Notes under the pieces: generated by a model
What the model was told of the DNA's origin: nothing
What the model saw: the letters and a program-made list of their open reading frames with translations, nothing else
Database searches by the model: none
Program-made: the position numbers and the translations under genes
NCBI GenBank assembly: GCA_948585895.1
Contig: CAPBNZ010000036.1
Location: 1 to 18,601, forward strand
Source: an uncultured Clostridia bacterium
GTDB taxonomy: Bacteria; Bacillota; Clostridia; TANB77; CAG-508
Length of the DNA: 18,601 nt
Direction: 5' to 3'
Shown here: in pieces, positions 8,157 to 15,996 of the stretch
Position numbering within the stretch: position 1 is the first letter of the stretch
How the letters are laid out: each line of letters starts with the position of its first letter

Positions 8157-9344
8157 ATGAATAAAAAGACAGTAAAAGATATTGATTTGAAAGGAAAAAA
8201 GGTTTTAGTACGTTGTGATTTTAATGTACCAATGGATGACAATCAAAAGATAACAGATAACACAAGAATTGTAGCAGCACTACCAACCATAAAGTATTTA
8301 TTAGAAAATAATTGTGCAATTATTTTATGTTCTCACTTAGGAAGACCAAAGGGAGAATGTAAGCCAGAATTTTCGTTAGAACCAGTAGCAGAAGAATTAG
8401 CAAAATTATTAGGAAAAGAAGTTATTATGGCAAAAGATGTAATCGGAGAAGATGCTAAAGCAAAAGCACAAGCATTGCAAGAAGGACAGATTATGTTATT
8501 AGAAAATGTAAGATTTCATAAAGAAGAAACAGACAACAATCCAGAATTTGCAAAACAATTAGCTAACATGGCAGAAATTTATGTAAGTGATGCTTTTGGA
8601 GCTGTACACAGAGCACATAGTTCAACAGCAGGAGTAGCAGAGTATTTACCAGCAGTAGCAGGATTGTTAATGGAAAAAGAACTAAAATTTTTAGGAAACG
8701 CAATAGCCAATCCAGAAAGACCATTTGTTGCTATTTTAGGTGGTGCAAAAGTTTCTGATAAGATAGCTGTAATTGATAACTTGCTAGAAAAAGTAGATAC
8801 GCTAATAATTGGAGGCGGAATGGCATATACATTCTTTAAAGCCATGGGATATGGTGTAGGAAAGTCTATTTGTGAACTAGATAAATTAGACCTAGCAAAT
8901 AGTTTAATGAAAAAAGCGGAAGAAAAAGGGGTTAAGTTAATATTACCAATAGACACTAGAATTGGAAAAGAATATCAGGAAGATACAGAAAGCAAAACAG
9001 TAAAATATACAGAAATTCCAGAAGATTGGGAAGGATTTGACATAGGAGAAGAAACAATAAAATTATTTGAAGAAGAATTAAAAAAAGCAAAAACAGTAGT
9101 ATGGAATGGACCATTAGGACTATTTGAATTGAATCAATTTGCAATTGGAACCAATCGTATAGCCAAAGCACTAGCAGAAGCAAACTGTACAACAATCATA
9201 GGTGGTGGAGATTCAGCAGCAGCGATAAAAAAAGCAGGTTTAGAAGAAAAGATGACACATATTTCAACAGGAGGAGGAGCATCTTTAGAATTTTTAGAAG
9301 GCAAAGACTTACCAGGAATTCAATGTCTAATGGATAAAGAGTAA
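8157..9344 (+). CDS. pgk: Phosphoglycerate kinase
   Basis: This cytosolic glycolytic enzyme converts 1,3-bisphosphoglycerate and ADP to 3-phosphoglycerate and ATP. The 395-aa length is normal. The substrate-binding N-terminal half shows RCDFNVP (19-25), SHLGRPKG, ENVRFHKEE, DAFGAVHRAHSS and AGLLMEKEL. The nucleotide-binding C-terminal half shows LGGAKVSDKI, GGGMAYTF, WNGPLGLFE and GGGDSAAA (from residue 349), then STGGGASLEFLEGK. AGGAGG at 8144-8149 is seven bases from the ATG, a strong initiation signal. It is the first gene of an operon with a Nudix gene, tpiA, gpmI and a YezG-like gene; gap is not in this window. Confidence 0.97.
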   Translation: MNKKTVKDIDLKGKKVLVRCDFNVPMDDNQKITDNTRIVAALPTIKYLLENNCAIILCSHLGRPKGECKPEFSLEPVAEELAKLLGKEVIMAKDVIGEDAKAKAQALQEGQIMLLENVRFHKEETDNNPEFAKQLANMAEIYVSDAFGAVHRAHSSTAGVAEYLPAVAGLLMEKELKFLGNAIANPERPFVAILGGAKVSDKIAVIDNLLEKVDTLIIGGGMAYTFFKAMGYGVGKSICELDKLDLANSLMKKAEEKGVKLILPIDTRIGKEYQEDTESKTVKYTEIPEDWEGFDIGEETIKLFEEELKKAKTVVWNGPLGLFELNQFAIGTNRIAKALAEANCTTIIGGGDSAAAIKKAGLEEKMTHISTGGGASLEFLEGKDLPGIQCLMDKE

Positions 9345-9357
9345 AGAGAAAAAAGAA

Positions 9358-9990
9358 ATGAATCAATTTAAAGAATCAATAAGAATGTTCTATAAAACTT
9401 ATACAAAAGATAAAAAGGGAAGAAAAATATATGAAGCAAGTATAGCCTCTAAAGAACGAAAAAAACATTTGTATCTAGCAACAGTTAGTTGTTTTGTGAT
9501 GAATAAACAGGGGAAGGTACTAGTCGAAAAAAGAGGAAATAGTGAGACAGAACCAGGAACATTAGATTTAGTATCTGGACATATTGACAATAATGAGACA
9601 CCAACACAAGCAATGATTCGAGAATATGTTGAAGAATTGCATGGTGGAGATAAAAAAGAGCAAGAAAAGGCAAGGAATGAAGCAATTCAGAATTTGAATA
9701 AGTTAATGGAATTAGATTTGACATTTTTTGACGAAAAAGGAAAACCAGAAAAGTATTTTATCCAATTTTATGCTTTACAAACCAATTTAAAAACAATAAC
9801 AATCAAGAAAGATGAAGTAGAAAAATTTTATTGGATTCCATTAGAAGAGGTATTTAATTTGATACGACAAGGAAAGATAAACTTTCAATATGATAAAAGA
9901 TTTGAGAAATTATTTCAACAAACAAGAGAATATTATTGTCATAAAAATAAAAAAAATAATGATTTAGAAAGGAATGAGAAAGTATCATGA
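9358..9990 (+). CDS. Nudix hydrolase domain protein
   Basis: This 210-aa protein has a Nudix fold from about residue 38 to 160. The Nudix box runs from Gly74 to Gly96: Gly74, Glu80 and Arg88-Glu89 plus Glu92-Glu93 match GX5EX7REUXEE, but the following Gly is one place late (LHGG). Family members hydrolyse nucleoside diphosphate-linked compounds using Mg bound by the REUXEE glutamates. The SGHIDNNET surroundings resemble the group annotated as NUDIX/isopentenyl-diphosphate isomerase-like; the substrate is not readable. The N-terminal 35 residues and the Lys-rich C-terminal tail (about 190-210) are extra. It begins 13 bases after pgk with only a weak purine-rich ribosome binding site, and its stop overlaps the tpiA start as ATGA, so it is translated as part of the glycolytic operon. 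Confidence 0.85.
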   Translation: MNQFKESIRMFYKTYTKDKKGRKIYEASIASKERKKHLYLATVSCFVMNKQGKVLVEKRGNSETEPGTLDLVSGHIDNNETPTQAMIREYVEELHGGDKKEQEKARNEAIQNLNKLMELDLTFFDEKGKPEKYFIQFYALQTNLKTITIKKDEVEKFYWIPLEEVFNLIRQGKINFQYDKRFEKLFQQTREYYCHKNKKNNDLERNEKVS

Positions 9991-10739
9991 GAAAAAAAGT
10001 AATTGCAGGAAACTGGAAAATGAATATGCTTCCAAATGAAGCAATAAACTTTATAGAGGAATTAGCACCAGTCGTTAAAGATGCAAAAAACGAAGTAATA
10101 TTATGTGTACCTTATACAGACTTATTTTATGCACTTTTAACAGCACAAAATACCAATATCAAAATTGGAGCACAAAATATGCATTTTGAAGAGAGGGGAG
10201 CTTATACAGGGGAAATTTCTGGGAAAATGCTAAAATCAATTAATGTGGAGTATGTTATTATAGGACATTCAGAAAGAAGGCAATACTTTAATGAAACAGA
10301 TGAAACGGTAAATAAAAAGATAAAAGCAGCTTTCGAATATGGATTAAAACCAATTGTATGTGTAGGAGAAACATTAGAGCAAAGGGAAGCAGGGAAAACA
10401 GAAGAAATTATTACAAAACAAACAGAATTAGCATTAGAAGGTCTAACAGAAAATCAAGTAGAAAATACTATCATTGCCTATGAACCAATTTGGGCAATTG
10501 GAACAGGAAAAACGGCAACCAAAGAAGATGCGAACAATAGCATCAAAGCAATCAGAAACAAAATTGTCGAAATCTATGGACAAACCGTGGCACAAAGAGT
10601 TATAATACAATACGGTGGGAGTGTAAAAAGCACAAATGCCAAAGAATTATTCGAAATGTCTGACATAGATGGAGGTCTAGTAGGAGGAGCAAGTCTTAAG
10701 GCAGATGAATTCAGCAAAATAGTGAACTTCGAAAGATGA
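9987..10739 (+). CDS. tpiA: Triosephosphate isomerase
   Basis: This enzyme interconverts dihydroxyacetone phosphate and glyceraldehyde 3-phosphate as a TIM barrel. The 250-aa protein shows AGNWKMN (Lys11), the catalytic His94 in IIGHSERR and Glu166 in AYEPIWAIGTGKTA (loop 6, about 164-177). It also has the phosphate-binding YGGSV (209-213) and GLVGGASL near the end. It is coupled to the Nudix gene by a 4-base overlap, with GAAAGGA upstream. The C-terminus ends KIVNFER. Relatives usually stop near IVNF or IVNY (from memory). Here the last codons and the TGA lie inside the left arm of the 40-bp inverted repeat, so the final residues may derive from that element. Confidence 0.97.
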   Translation: MRKKVIAGNWKMNMLPNEAINFIEELAPVVKDAKNEVILCVPYTDLFYALLTAQNTNIKIGAQNMHFEERGAYTGEISGKMLKSINVEYVIIGHSERRQYFNETDETVNKKIKAAFEYGLKPIVCVGETLEQREAGKTEEIITKQTELALEGLTENQVENTIIAYEPIWAIGTGKTATKEDANNSIKAIRNKIVEIYGQTVAQRVIIQYGGSVKSTNAKELFEMSDIDGGLVGGASLKADEFSKIVNFER

Positions 10740-10848
10740 TTTTGGGGACGGAGGAAAAAATCATCTTTCATAAAAAAATAAAATAAATAATGAAGCAAAA
10801 AATTAGGGAGATGATTTTTTCCTCCGTCCCCAAAATCATCTTTCGAAG
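10727..10848. repeat. Perfect 40-bp inverted repeat (paired REP/BIME-like element) between tpiA and gpmI
   Basis: The left arm 10727-10766 and the right arm 10809-10848 are exact inverted copies over 40 bases. Two G-U pairs and a C-G pair extend the stem to 43 bp around a 36-base A-rich loop. Each arm itself contains a smaller palindrome: GAAAGATGATTTT (10731-10743) pairs with AAAATCATCTTTC (10757-10769) around a core containing GGGGACGGAGG. The last three tpiA codons and its stop lie within the left arm. No T tract follows, so it is not a terminator. As RNA it would form a very stable hairpin just before the gpmI ribosome binding site. The GGGAC(A/G)G core recurs at 15386 and 16000, which suggests a dispersed repeat family. 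Confidence 0.9.
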
Positions 10849-10866
10849 AGAGAAGGAAGGATAAAT

Positions 10867-12408
10867 ATGAAAGACAAGTTAACAATGCTAATGATATTAG
10901 ATGGTTTTGGTGATAATCCAAATCAAGATGGTAATGCTATAAAGTTAGCTAAAACACCTAATATTGATAAACTAGTGAAAAAATATAACCATACAGAAAT
11001 CAATACAAGTGGTTTAGCAGTGGGATTACCAGAAGGGCAAATGGGAAATTCAGAAGTAGGTCATACCAACATTGGAGCTGGTAGAATTGTATACCAAGAA
11101 TTAACTAGAATTACAAAATCAATTGAAGATGGAGATTTTTTTACGAATCCAGAATTTATAGCAGCAATTGAAAATTGTAAAAAATACAATTCGAAATTAC
11201 ACATTCTAGGACTCGTATCAGATGGTGGAGTGCATAGCCATAATAGACATTTATATGGTTTATTAGAAATGGCAAAAAGAAGAGACTTTGAAAATGTATA
11301 TGTACACTGTTTCCTAGATGGAAGAGACACGCCACCAGCATCTGCTGAAGGTTATATTATTAAATTACAGGAAAAAATGGAAGAAAAACAAATTGGGAAG
11401 ATTGCAAGTATAGCAGGAAGATTTTATGCCATGGATAGAGATAAAAGATGGGAAAGAGTGAAAAAATGTTATGATGCTTTAGTAAATGGTGAAGGAAATA
11501 AAGTAGGAGATACCGTAAAAGCCATTGAAGATTCTTATCAAAAAGAAGTATTTGACGAATTTGTAGAACCAACTCTAATTTGTAATGGAGAAGAGCCAAT
11601 TGCAACCATAGGAAAACATGATTCTGTCATTTTCTTCAATTTTAGACCAGATAGAGCAAGAGAAATCACAAGGGCATTAGTAGACCCAAAATTTGATGGA
11701 TTCGAAACAAAAAGAGATTTAGATTTATATTATGTATGTTTTACAAATTATGACGAATCTATGCCAAATGTACACATAGCCTTTAAAAAGGAAGCTCTGC
11801 AAAATACATTTGGAGAATATGTAAGTAAAAAAGGATATACTCAATTACGTATTGCAGAAACAGAAAAATATGCTCATGTAACTTTCTTTTTTAATGGAGG
11901 AGAAGAAAAACAATATGAAGGAGAAGAAAGAATATTAGTACCATCACCAAAAGTAGAAACATATGATCAAAAACCAGAAATGAGTGCTTATGAAGTAACA
12001 GATAAAGTATTAGAAGCAATTGAAAAGGATAAATATGATTGTATAATATTAAACTATGCTAATACTGATATGGTAGGACACACAGGAAGTCTAAAGGCAG
12101 CAATCAAAGCAGTAGAAACAGTAGATGAATGTGTAGGAAAAGTAGTAGAATTAGTAGAGAAAAAGCAAGGAAATATGCTAATAACAGCAGATCATGGAAA
12201 TGCAGAACAAATGATAGATTATAGCACAGGAGAGCCACATACAGCCCATACTACAAATCCTGTACCATTAGTATTAGTAACTGCTAATCAAAAATTAAAA
12301 CTAAAAGCTGGAGGAAAATTAGCAGATTTAGCACCAACTATGCTAGATTTAATGAATCTTGAAAAACCAGAGGAGATGACAGGTGATAGTTTATTAGATA
12401 AGGAATAA
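10867..12408 (+). CDS. gpmI: 2,3-bisphosphoglycerate-independent phosphoglycerate mutase
   Basis: This enzyme interconverts 3- and 2-phosphoglycerate using two metal ions (Mn in related enzymes) and a phosphoserine intermediate. The 513-aa length matches the family. The alkaline-phosphatase-like metal site is visible as Asp12 in LDGFGD, the phosphorylated Ser62 in GNSEVGH, NYANTDMVGHTG, and ADHGNAEQ (His443). The inserted transferase domain (about 77-310) carries DGGVHSH, LDGRDTPP, AGRFYAMDRDKRWER and FFNFRPDRARE. AAGGAAGGA lies just before the ATG, directly after the inverted repeat. It completes the pgk-tpiA-gpmI series. Confidence 0.97.
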   Translation: MKDKLTMLMILDGFGDNPNQDGNAIKLAKTPNIDKLVKKYNHTEINTSGLAVGLPEGQMGNSEVGHTNIGAGRIVYQELTRITKSIEDGDFFTNPEFIAAIENCKKYNSKLHILGLVSDGGVHSHNRHLYGLLEMAKRRDFENVYVHCFLDGRDTPPASAEGYIIKLQEKMEEKQIGKIASIAGRFYAMDRDKRWERVKKCYDALVNGEGNKVGDTVKAIEDSYQKEVFDEFVEPTLICNGEEPIATIGKHDSVIFFNFRPDRAREITRALVDPKFDGFETKRDLDLYYVCFTNYDESMPNVHIAFKKEALQNTFGEYVSKKGYTQLRIAETEKYAHVTFFFNGGEEKQYEGEERILVPSPKVETYDQKPEMSAYEVTDKVLEAIEKDKYDCIILNYANTDMVGHTGSLKAAIKAVETVDECVGKVVELVEKKQGNMLITADHGNAEQMIDYSTGEPHTAHTTNPVPLVLVTANQKLKLKAGGKLADLAPTMLDLMNLEKPEEMTGDSLLDKE

Positions 12409-12415
12409 AAGGGAT

Positions 12416-13123
12416 ATGCTAAATCATACAAAAAAAGTAAAAGAAATATATGAAGATATACAAAGAAAACTATTTTATATGATACCAGAAAAATGGGAAA
12501 AATTATATCTATATAGTTCCATTTTAGAAGAACCAGATTCAGAAGGAAAAACAGGAGAATTATTTTTCTACTATATACCGAAAGGAATCTTAAAAAAGAA
12601 GCCAGTTAATGTGTATGAAATACCAGCAAAATTTAATTTGGATGAAAATCAATATTTAAAATTAGTTCAAATTTTATATGGAAAGATAAAGGAATTAAGA
12701 AAAGAATTTCAAAAATCTGAAAGAAAAGAGATTTGGACGAATCTAACTCTATCTATTCAGAATCTAAAATTCAAGGTAGAATATGATTATACTGACTTAA
12801 AGGATAGTGATTTTTCAAGTTATGAAAGACATGTTATATGGCGATATGAAAATTTAGGAGTTGGTGAAGAACAAGTAAGTAGAGAAGATAAAAAAATCTT
12901 AAAACGTTATTTGTTAGGTGCAAAAACTTTAGAAAGAAAAGAACACTATGATGCTGGTATCTATATTCAAGATATAGAAAATGTAATTGCATATAGTACA
13001 GAAAATGTCACTGCGAAACAAGAAGTAGAGCAAGTAGTAGAAAAAGCAGAGAAAAAACGTAAAAATCAACTGATTTTAACACAAGAAGAAATAGAAAAAA
13101 TGAAAAATCAATCGAGTTATTAA
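12416..13123 (+). CDS. YezG/DUF600-family immunity-like protein with C-terminal extension
   Basis: The first 150 residues resemble the DUF600/YezG family, whose Bacillus members include the antitoxin of an LXG-type toxin. The shared pattern is IPEKWEKLYLYSS near 22-35, FFYYIP near 49-55, IWTNLTLSIQN near 104-114, a YDYTD segment, and ERHVIWRYENLG near 141-152. The call rests on remembered family features, not a search. Residues after about 160 form a charged, Lys/Glu-rich tail, probably helical, that I do not know from the family. The ATG is only seven bases after the gpmI stop with AAGGGA very close, so it is co-transcribed with glycolysis. No LXG toxin or second immunity gene is in the window. 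A non-immunity role is possible. Confidence 0.7.
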   Translation: MLNHTKKVKEIYEDIQRKLFYMIPEKWEKLYLYSSILEEPDSEGKTGELFFYYIPKGILKKKPVNVYEIPAKFNLDENQYLKLVQILYGKIKELRKEFQKSERKEIWTNLTLSIQNLKFKVEYDYTDLKDSDFSSYERHVIWRYENLGVGEEQVSREDKKILKRYLLGAKTLERKEHYDAGIYIQDIENVIAYSTENVTAKQEVEQVVEKAEKKRKNQLILTQEEIEKMKNQSSY

Positions 13124-13310
13124 ATTTTATATGCGTGTGTTTTGCTTTATTTTAATATTAATATATTATTTTTGCTTTACATGATGTTATGAGGTTTTTT
13201 CAATCAGAAACTACCTTAGTTTACAAATATATATAGTAACATTGAATAAGCAAAGATAAAACGTATGTAAAAACATTAAATAAAATGGAGAAATGAAAGG
13301 AGTAATTAAA

Positions 13311-14003
13311 ATGATTTATTCAAAAGAATTAGAAGAAATGAGCTGTGTAGCAAAAGGCGTAAACCATGGACCAGCACCAATTCCAGAAGAAGGAAAATGG
13401 GTAAAAGCAAAAGAAATTAAAGACATCTCAGGATTAACTCATGGTATTGGATGGTGTGCACCACAACAAGGAGCATGTAAATTAACTTTAAATGTAAAAG
13501 AAGGAATCATTCAAGAAGCATTAATTGAAACAATAGGATGTTCTGGGATGACACATTCAGCTGCTATGGCAGGGGAAATTTTAACAGGAAAAACATTACT
13601 GGAAGCATTAAATACAGATTTAGTATGTGATGCTATCAATACTGCTATGAGAGAATTATTCTTACAAATAGTATATGGAAGAACACAAACCGCTTTCTCA
13701 GAAGGAGGACTTCCAGTGGGAGCAGGATTAGAAGATTTAGGAAAAGGACATACATCACAAGTAGGAACCATATATTCAAGTTCATTAAAAGGACCAAGAT
13801 ACTTAAATTTAGCAGAAGGATACATAGTTGAAATAGGGTTAGATAAAGATGATCAAATCATTGGATATAAATACGTACATTTAGGAAAAATGATGGATAA
13901 CATTAAAGCAGGAATTGAACCAACAGAAGCAATAGAAAAAGCTTCAGGAACATATGGAAGATTTGCTGAGGCAGTGAAAAAAATTGACCCAAGAGAAAAT
14001 TAA
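13311..14003 (+). CDS. IscU/NifU N-terminal-like iron-sulfur scaffold family protein
   Basis: This 230-aa protein contains an IscU-like segment (about 52-105): GACKLTLNVKEG, then ALIETIGCSGMTHSAAMAGEILTGKTLLEAL. It resembles the IscU run around its second cysteine. Five cysteines are present (12, 49, 56, 77, 106). The CGD motif is replaced by ACKL, so the conserved Asp next to the first ligand is missing, and the third-cysteine LHC motif is not seen. The second half (about 125-230) is an extra domain I do not recognise. I chose ATG 13311 because AAAGGAG (13296-13302) lies eight bases upstream; ATG 13293 would give six more residues without a good site. The next gene encodes a GGGtGRT protein, a pairing I recall from many anaerobes. 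Whether it carries a cluster is unknown. Confidence 0.8.
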   Translation: MIYSKELEEMSCVAKGVNHGPAPIPEEGKWVKAKEIKDISGLTHGIGWCAPQQGACKLTLNVKEGIIQEALIETIGCSGMTHSAAMAGEILTGKTLLEALNTDLVCDAINTAMRELFLQIVYGRTQTAFSEGGLPVGAGLEDLGKGHTSQVGTIYSSSLKGPRYLNLAEGYIVEIGLDKDDQIIGYKYVHLGKMMDNIKAGIEPTEAIEKASGTYGRFAEAVKKIDPREN

Positions 14004-14073
14004 TGAAAATCAGCAATCAGTACATTTTTATAAAAAGATTCAGATTTTAACATACCAACGTATGCCCTAGGCT

Positions 14074-14096
14074 TGTGTATTTTTAGAAAATACACA
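14074..14096 (+). terminator. Possible terminator after the NifU-like gene
   Basis: A perfect 10-bp stem (TGTGTATTTT at 14074-14083 with AAAATACACA at 14087-14096) has a 3-base loop. It is followed by TTTC and, further on, a run of six T. It lies 71 bases after the stop. The weak T tract makes termination uncertain. Confidence 0.45.
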
Positions 14097-14187
14097 TTTC
14101 ACTAATTTTTTAAGTAATTTTGAAGAATAAAACGAATGAAAAGTGACATCTTGTGTTGTCAAAAGAGAAGGATAGGAGAGTTATTAA

Positions 14188-14353
14188 ATACATACCAATA
14201 CACTTTTGAACTTTGATGCAAAATATGGCAAAGATAAGGCAACAATTGCACATACTTATAAAGGAAGATGTTGCAGAAGATATTTATTAAAAATATAAAA
14301 AAGAATATATTAGTATTTTAGAAGAATTGATAGAAAATTTGATAAAAAAATGA
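14188..14353 (+). pseudogene. Possible decayed coding remnant in the 369-base spacer before the GGGtGRT gene
   Basis: The spacer 14004-14372 has no intact gene. Part of it reads like broken coding sequence. One frame is open from 14188 to the TAA at 14296 and includes a protein-like stretch (NFDAKYGKDKATIAHTYKG). Shifting one base near 14262 continues with EDVAEDIY, a stop at 14288, then KYKKEYISILEELIENLIKK up to the TGA at 14351-14353. The helical C-terminal pattern and the absence of a start suggest the tail of a degraded gene. I do not recognise the family, and chance in AT-rich DNA is a real alternative. Confidence 0.3.
14271..14299 (+). promoter_or_regulatory. Candidate promoter of the GGGtGRT gene
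   Basis: TTGCAG (14271-14276) and TATAAA (14294-14299) are separated by 17 bases, giving a start near 14306 and a leader of about 67 bases. Both boxes are near consensus but the region is AT-rich. Confidence 0.35.
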
Positions 14354-14372
14354 AAAATAGGGAGGAATAAAA

Positions 14373-15374
14373 ATGGCAGTAACATTTGAAAGTTATGAAA
14401 GAAGAATTGACCAAATAAAGCCAGTTATGGAAAAATACGGAATTAAAGATTTCGAAGATGCATTAGAGATATGTAAAGAAAAAGGATTTAATCCATATGA
14501 AATTGTAAAAGGAGTACAACCAATTTGTTTTGAAAATGCAGCATGGGCATACACTTTAGGAGCAGCAATTGCAATAAAAAAAGGATGTATTAAAGCAGCT
14601 GATGCGGCAAAAGCAATAGGAGAAGGATTACAAGCATTTTGTATACCAGGTTCAGTTGCTGATGACAGAAAAGTTGGATTAGGACATGGAAATCTAGCTT
14701 CTATGCTATTATCAGAAGATACAAAATGTTTTGCCTTCTTAGCAGGACATGAATCTTTTGCAGCAGCAGAAGGAGCAATTGGAATTGCAAAATCAGCAAA
14801 CAAAGTTAGAAAAGAACCATTAAGAGTTATCTTAAATGGACTTGGAAAAGATGCTGCACAAGTTATCTCAAGAATTAACGGATTTACTTATGTAAAAACA
14901 GATTTTGACTTCTTTACAGGAAAAGTAAAAGTTGTAGAAGAAATTTCATACTCTGATGGAGAAAGAAGTAAAGTTAGATGTTATGGTGCAAATGACGTTA
15001 GAGAAGGTGTTGCTATTATGTGGATGGAAGATGTTGATGTTTCTATTACAGGGAATTCAACTAATCCAACAAGATTCCAACATCCAGTAGCAGGTACATA
15101 CAAAAAAGAAAGATTAGCAGAAAATAGAAAATATTTCTCTGTTGCATCAGGTGGAGGAACAGGAAGAACACTTCATCCAGACAATATGGCAGCTGGACCA
15201 GCTTCTTATGGTATGACAGATACAATGGGAAGAATGCACTCAGATGCACAATTTGCAGGATCATCCTCTGTACCAGCACATGTTGAAATGATGGGACTAA
15301 TTGGAATGGGTAACAACCCTATGGTTGGTGCATCAGTTGCAGTAGCAGTAGCTGTCGAAGAAGCCATGAAATAA
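14373..15374 (+). CDS. GGGtGRT family protein (uncharacterised)
   Basis: This 333-aa protein carries the signature that names its family, GGGTGRT, at residues 260-266, followed by LHPDNMAAGPASYGMTD and the end segment GLIGMGNNPMVGASVAVA. It has six cysteines (34, 52, 72, 90, 119, 203) and conserved-looking histidines at 105, 126, 237, 268, 289 and 303. No signal peptide is visible; an Ala-rich hydrophobic stretch near 55-70 looks like a buried helix rather than a membrane span. AGGGAGG (14359-14365) is seven bases from the ATG. The function is not known to me. The preceding NifU-like gene suggests a joint role, perhaps in metal-cluster or redox chemistry (inference). The final stop is followed at once by the palindromic repeat at 15375. 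Confidence 0.85.
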   Translation: MAVTFESYERRIDQIKPVMEKYGIKDFEDALEICKEKGFNPYEIVKGVQPICFENAAWAYTLGAAIAIKKGCIKAADAAKAIGEGLQAFCIPGSVADDRKVGLGHGNLASMLLSEDTKCFAFLAGHESFAAAEGAIGIAKSANKVRKEPLRVILNGLGKDAAQVISRINGFTYVKTDFDFFTGKVKVVEEISYSDGERSKVRCYGANDVREGVAIMWMEDVDVSITGNSTNPTRFQHPVAGTYKKERLAENRKYFSVASGGGTGRTLHPDNMAAGPASYGMTDTMGRMHSDAQFAGSSSVPAHVEMMGLIGMGNNPMVGASVAVAVAVEEAMK

Positions 15375-15408
15375 ATGAAACAAGAGGGACAGGTCTTAAA
15401 TGTTTCAT
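15375..15408. repeat. Solo GGGACAG palindromic repeat unit
   Basis: ATGAAACA (15375-15382) and TGTTTCAT (15401-15408) pair as a perfect 8-bp stem around an 18-base loop with GGGACAGG. Bases 15386-15408 match 16000-16022 at 20 of 23 positions. The unit begins immediately after the GGGtGRT stop codon. There is no T tract, so it is not an obvious terminator. Confidence 0.75.
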
Positions 15409-15457
15409 AAAATAAATTGAGTCATGTCAAATTTGAGAGTGAAAGTGAGAAATAATT

Positions 15458-15991
15458 ATGAAGATACTAATAGCAACTCAAAATTCAGGAAAAATAGGAG
15501 GAGCAAAACAAGCTTTTTTAGAATACTATGAAAATATAGAAATAGAGGAAATAGTTGTTAGTTCAGATGTACCAGATGAGCCTGTTAATGAAGAGATTTA
15601 TAAAGGAGCTAACAATAGGGTAAAAAATCTAAAAAGCTATGCAAAACAAAATAACTTAGAAGCAGATTTTTACATTGCAATAGAATCAGGGATTACGAAT
15701 CAACTAGGGAGATGGGAAATTTTAAGTATAGCTGTGATTGAAGATAATAAAGGAAATGAAAGTTGGGGAAGTAGTGCAGGTTTTCCAGTTCCAGACCGAT
15801 ATGTAAAAGAAATTATACAAACAGAATTTTCAAAAGTAATAGAGAAGATTTTTCATGAGGAAAATGGGTTGAGAAATGGAAAAGGTGGTATTAGCCTATT
15901 AACCAACAACAAGATTACTAGAATTAATCTGACAAAGCAGGCTTTTATTATGGCATTGACGCAATTCATAAAACAAGATATTTGGAGTTAA
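15458..15991 (+). CDS. DUF84 family NTPase (inosine/xanthosine triphosphatase-like)
   Basis: This 177-aa protein matches the YjjX/DUF84 family, which hydrolyses non-canonical nucleotides such as ITP and XTP. Visible family features are IATQNSGKI (4-12) at the phosphate-binding start, SSDVPDEPVNEE then GANNRV (about 35-54), YIAIESGI (72-79) with Glu76, a SAGFPVP segment (106-112), and GKGGISLLTNNKITR (141-155). The start has only a weak AAGTGAG site. The gene stands alone between two GGGACAG repeats, one 50 bases upstream and one directly downstream that doubles as its terminator. The assignment to the family is good; the exact substrate is inferred from the family. Confidence 0.85.
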   Translation: MKILIATQNSGKIGGAKQAFLEYYENIEIEEIVVSSDVPDEPVNEEIYKGANNRVKNLKSYAKQNNLEADFYIAIESGITNQLGRWEILSIAVIEDNKGNESWGSSAGFPVPDRYVKEIIQTEFSKVIEKIFHEENGLRNGKGGISLLTNNKITRINLTKQAFIMALTQFIKQDIWS

Positions 15992-15996
15992 CATAG

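Noticed and set aside
8579..9195. Long reverse-strand open frames over pgk, also seen over carB, gpmI and the GGGtGRT gene
   Set aside because: They are antisense shadows of well-recognised genes with low-complexity or hydrophobic translations and no ribosome binding sites.
13293..13310. Earlier ATG start for the NifU-like gene
   Set aside because: It has no ribosome binding site, while AAAGGAG is correctly placed for ATG 13311; the six-residue extension overlaps that site.
13124..13310. Terminator or small gene after the YezG-like gene
   Set aside because: The stretch has a 10-base direct repeat TTTTGCTTTA (13140 and 13170) and AT palindromes, but no GC-containing stem with a T tract, no clear promoter and no convincing ORF.
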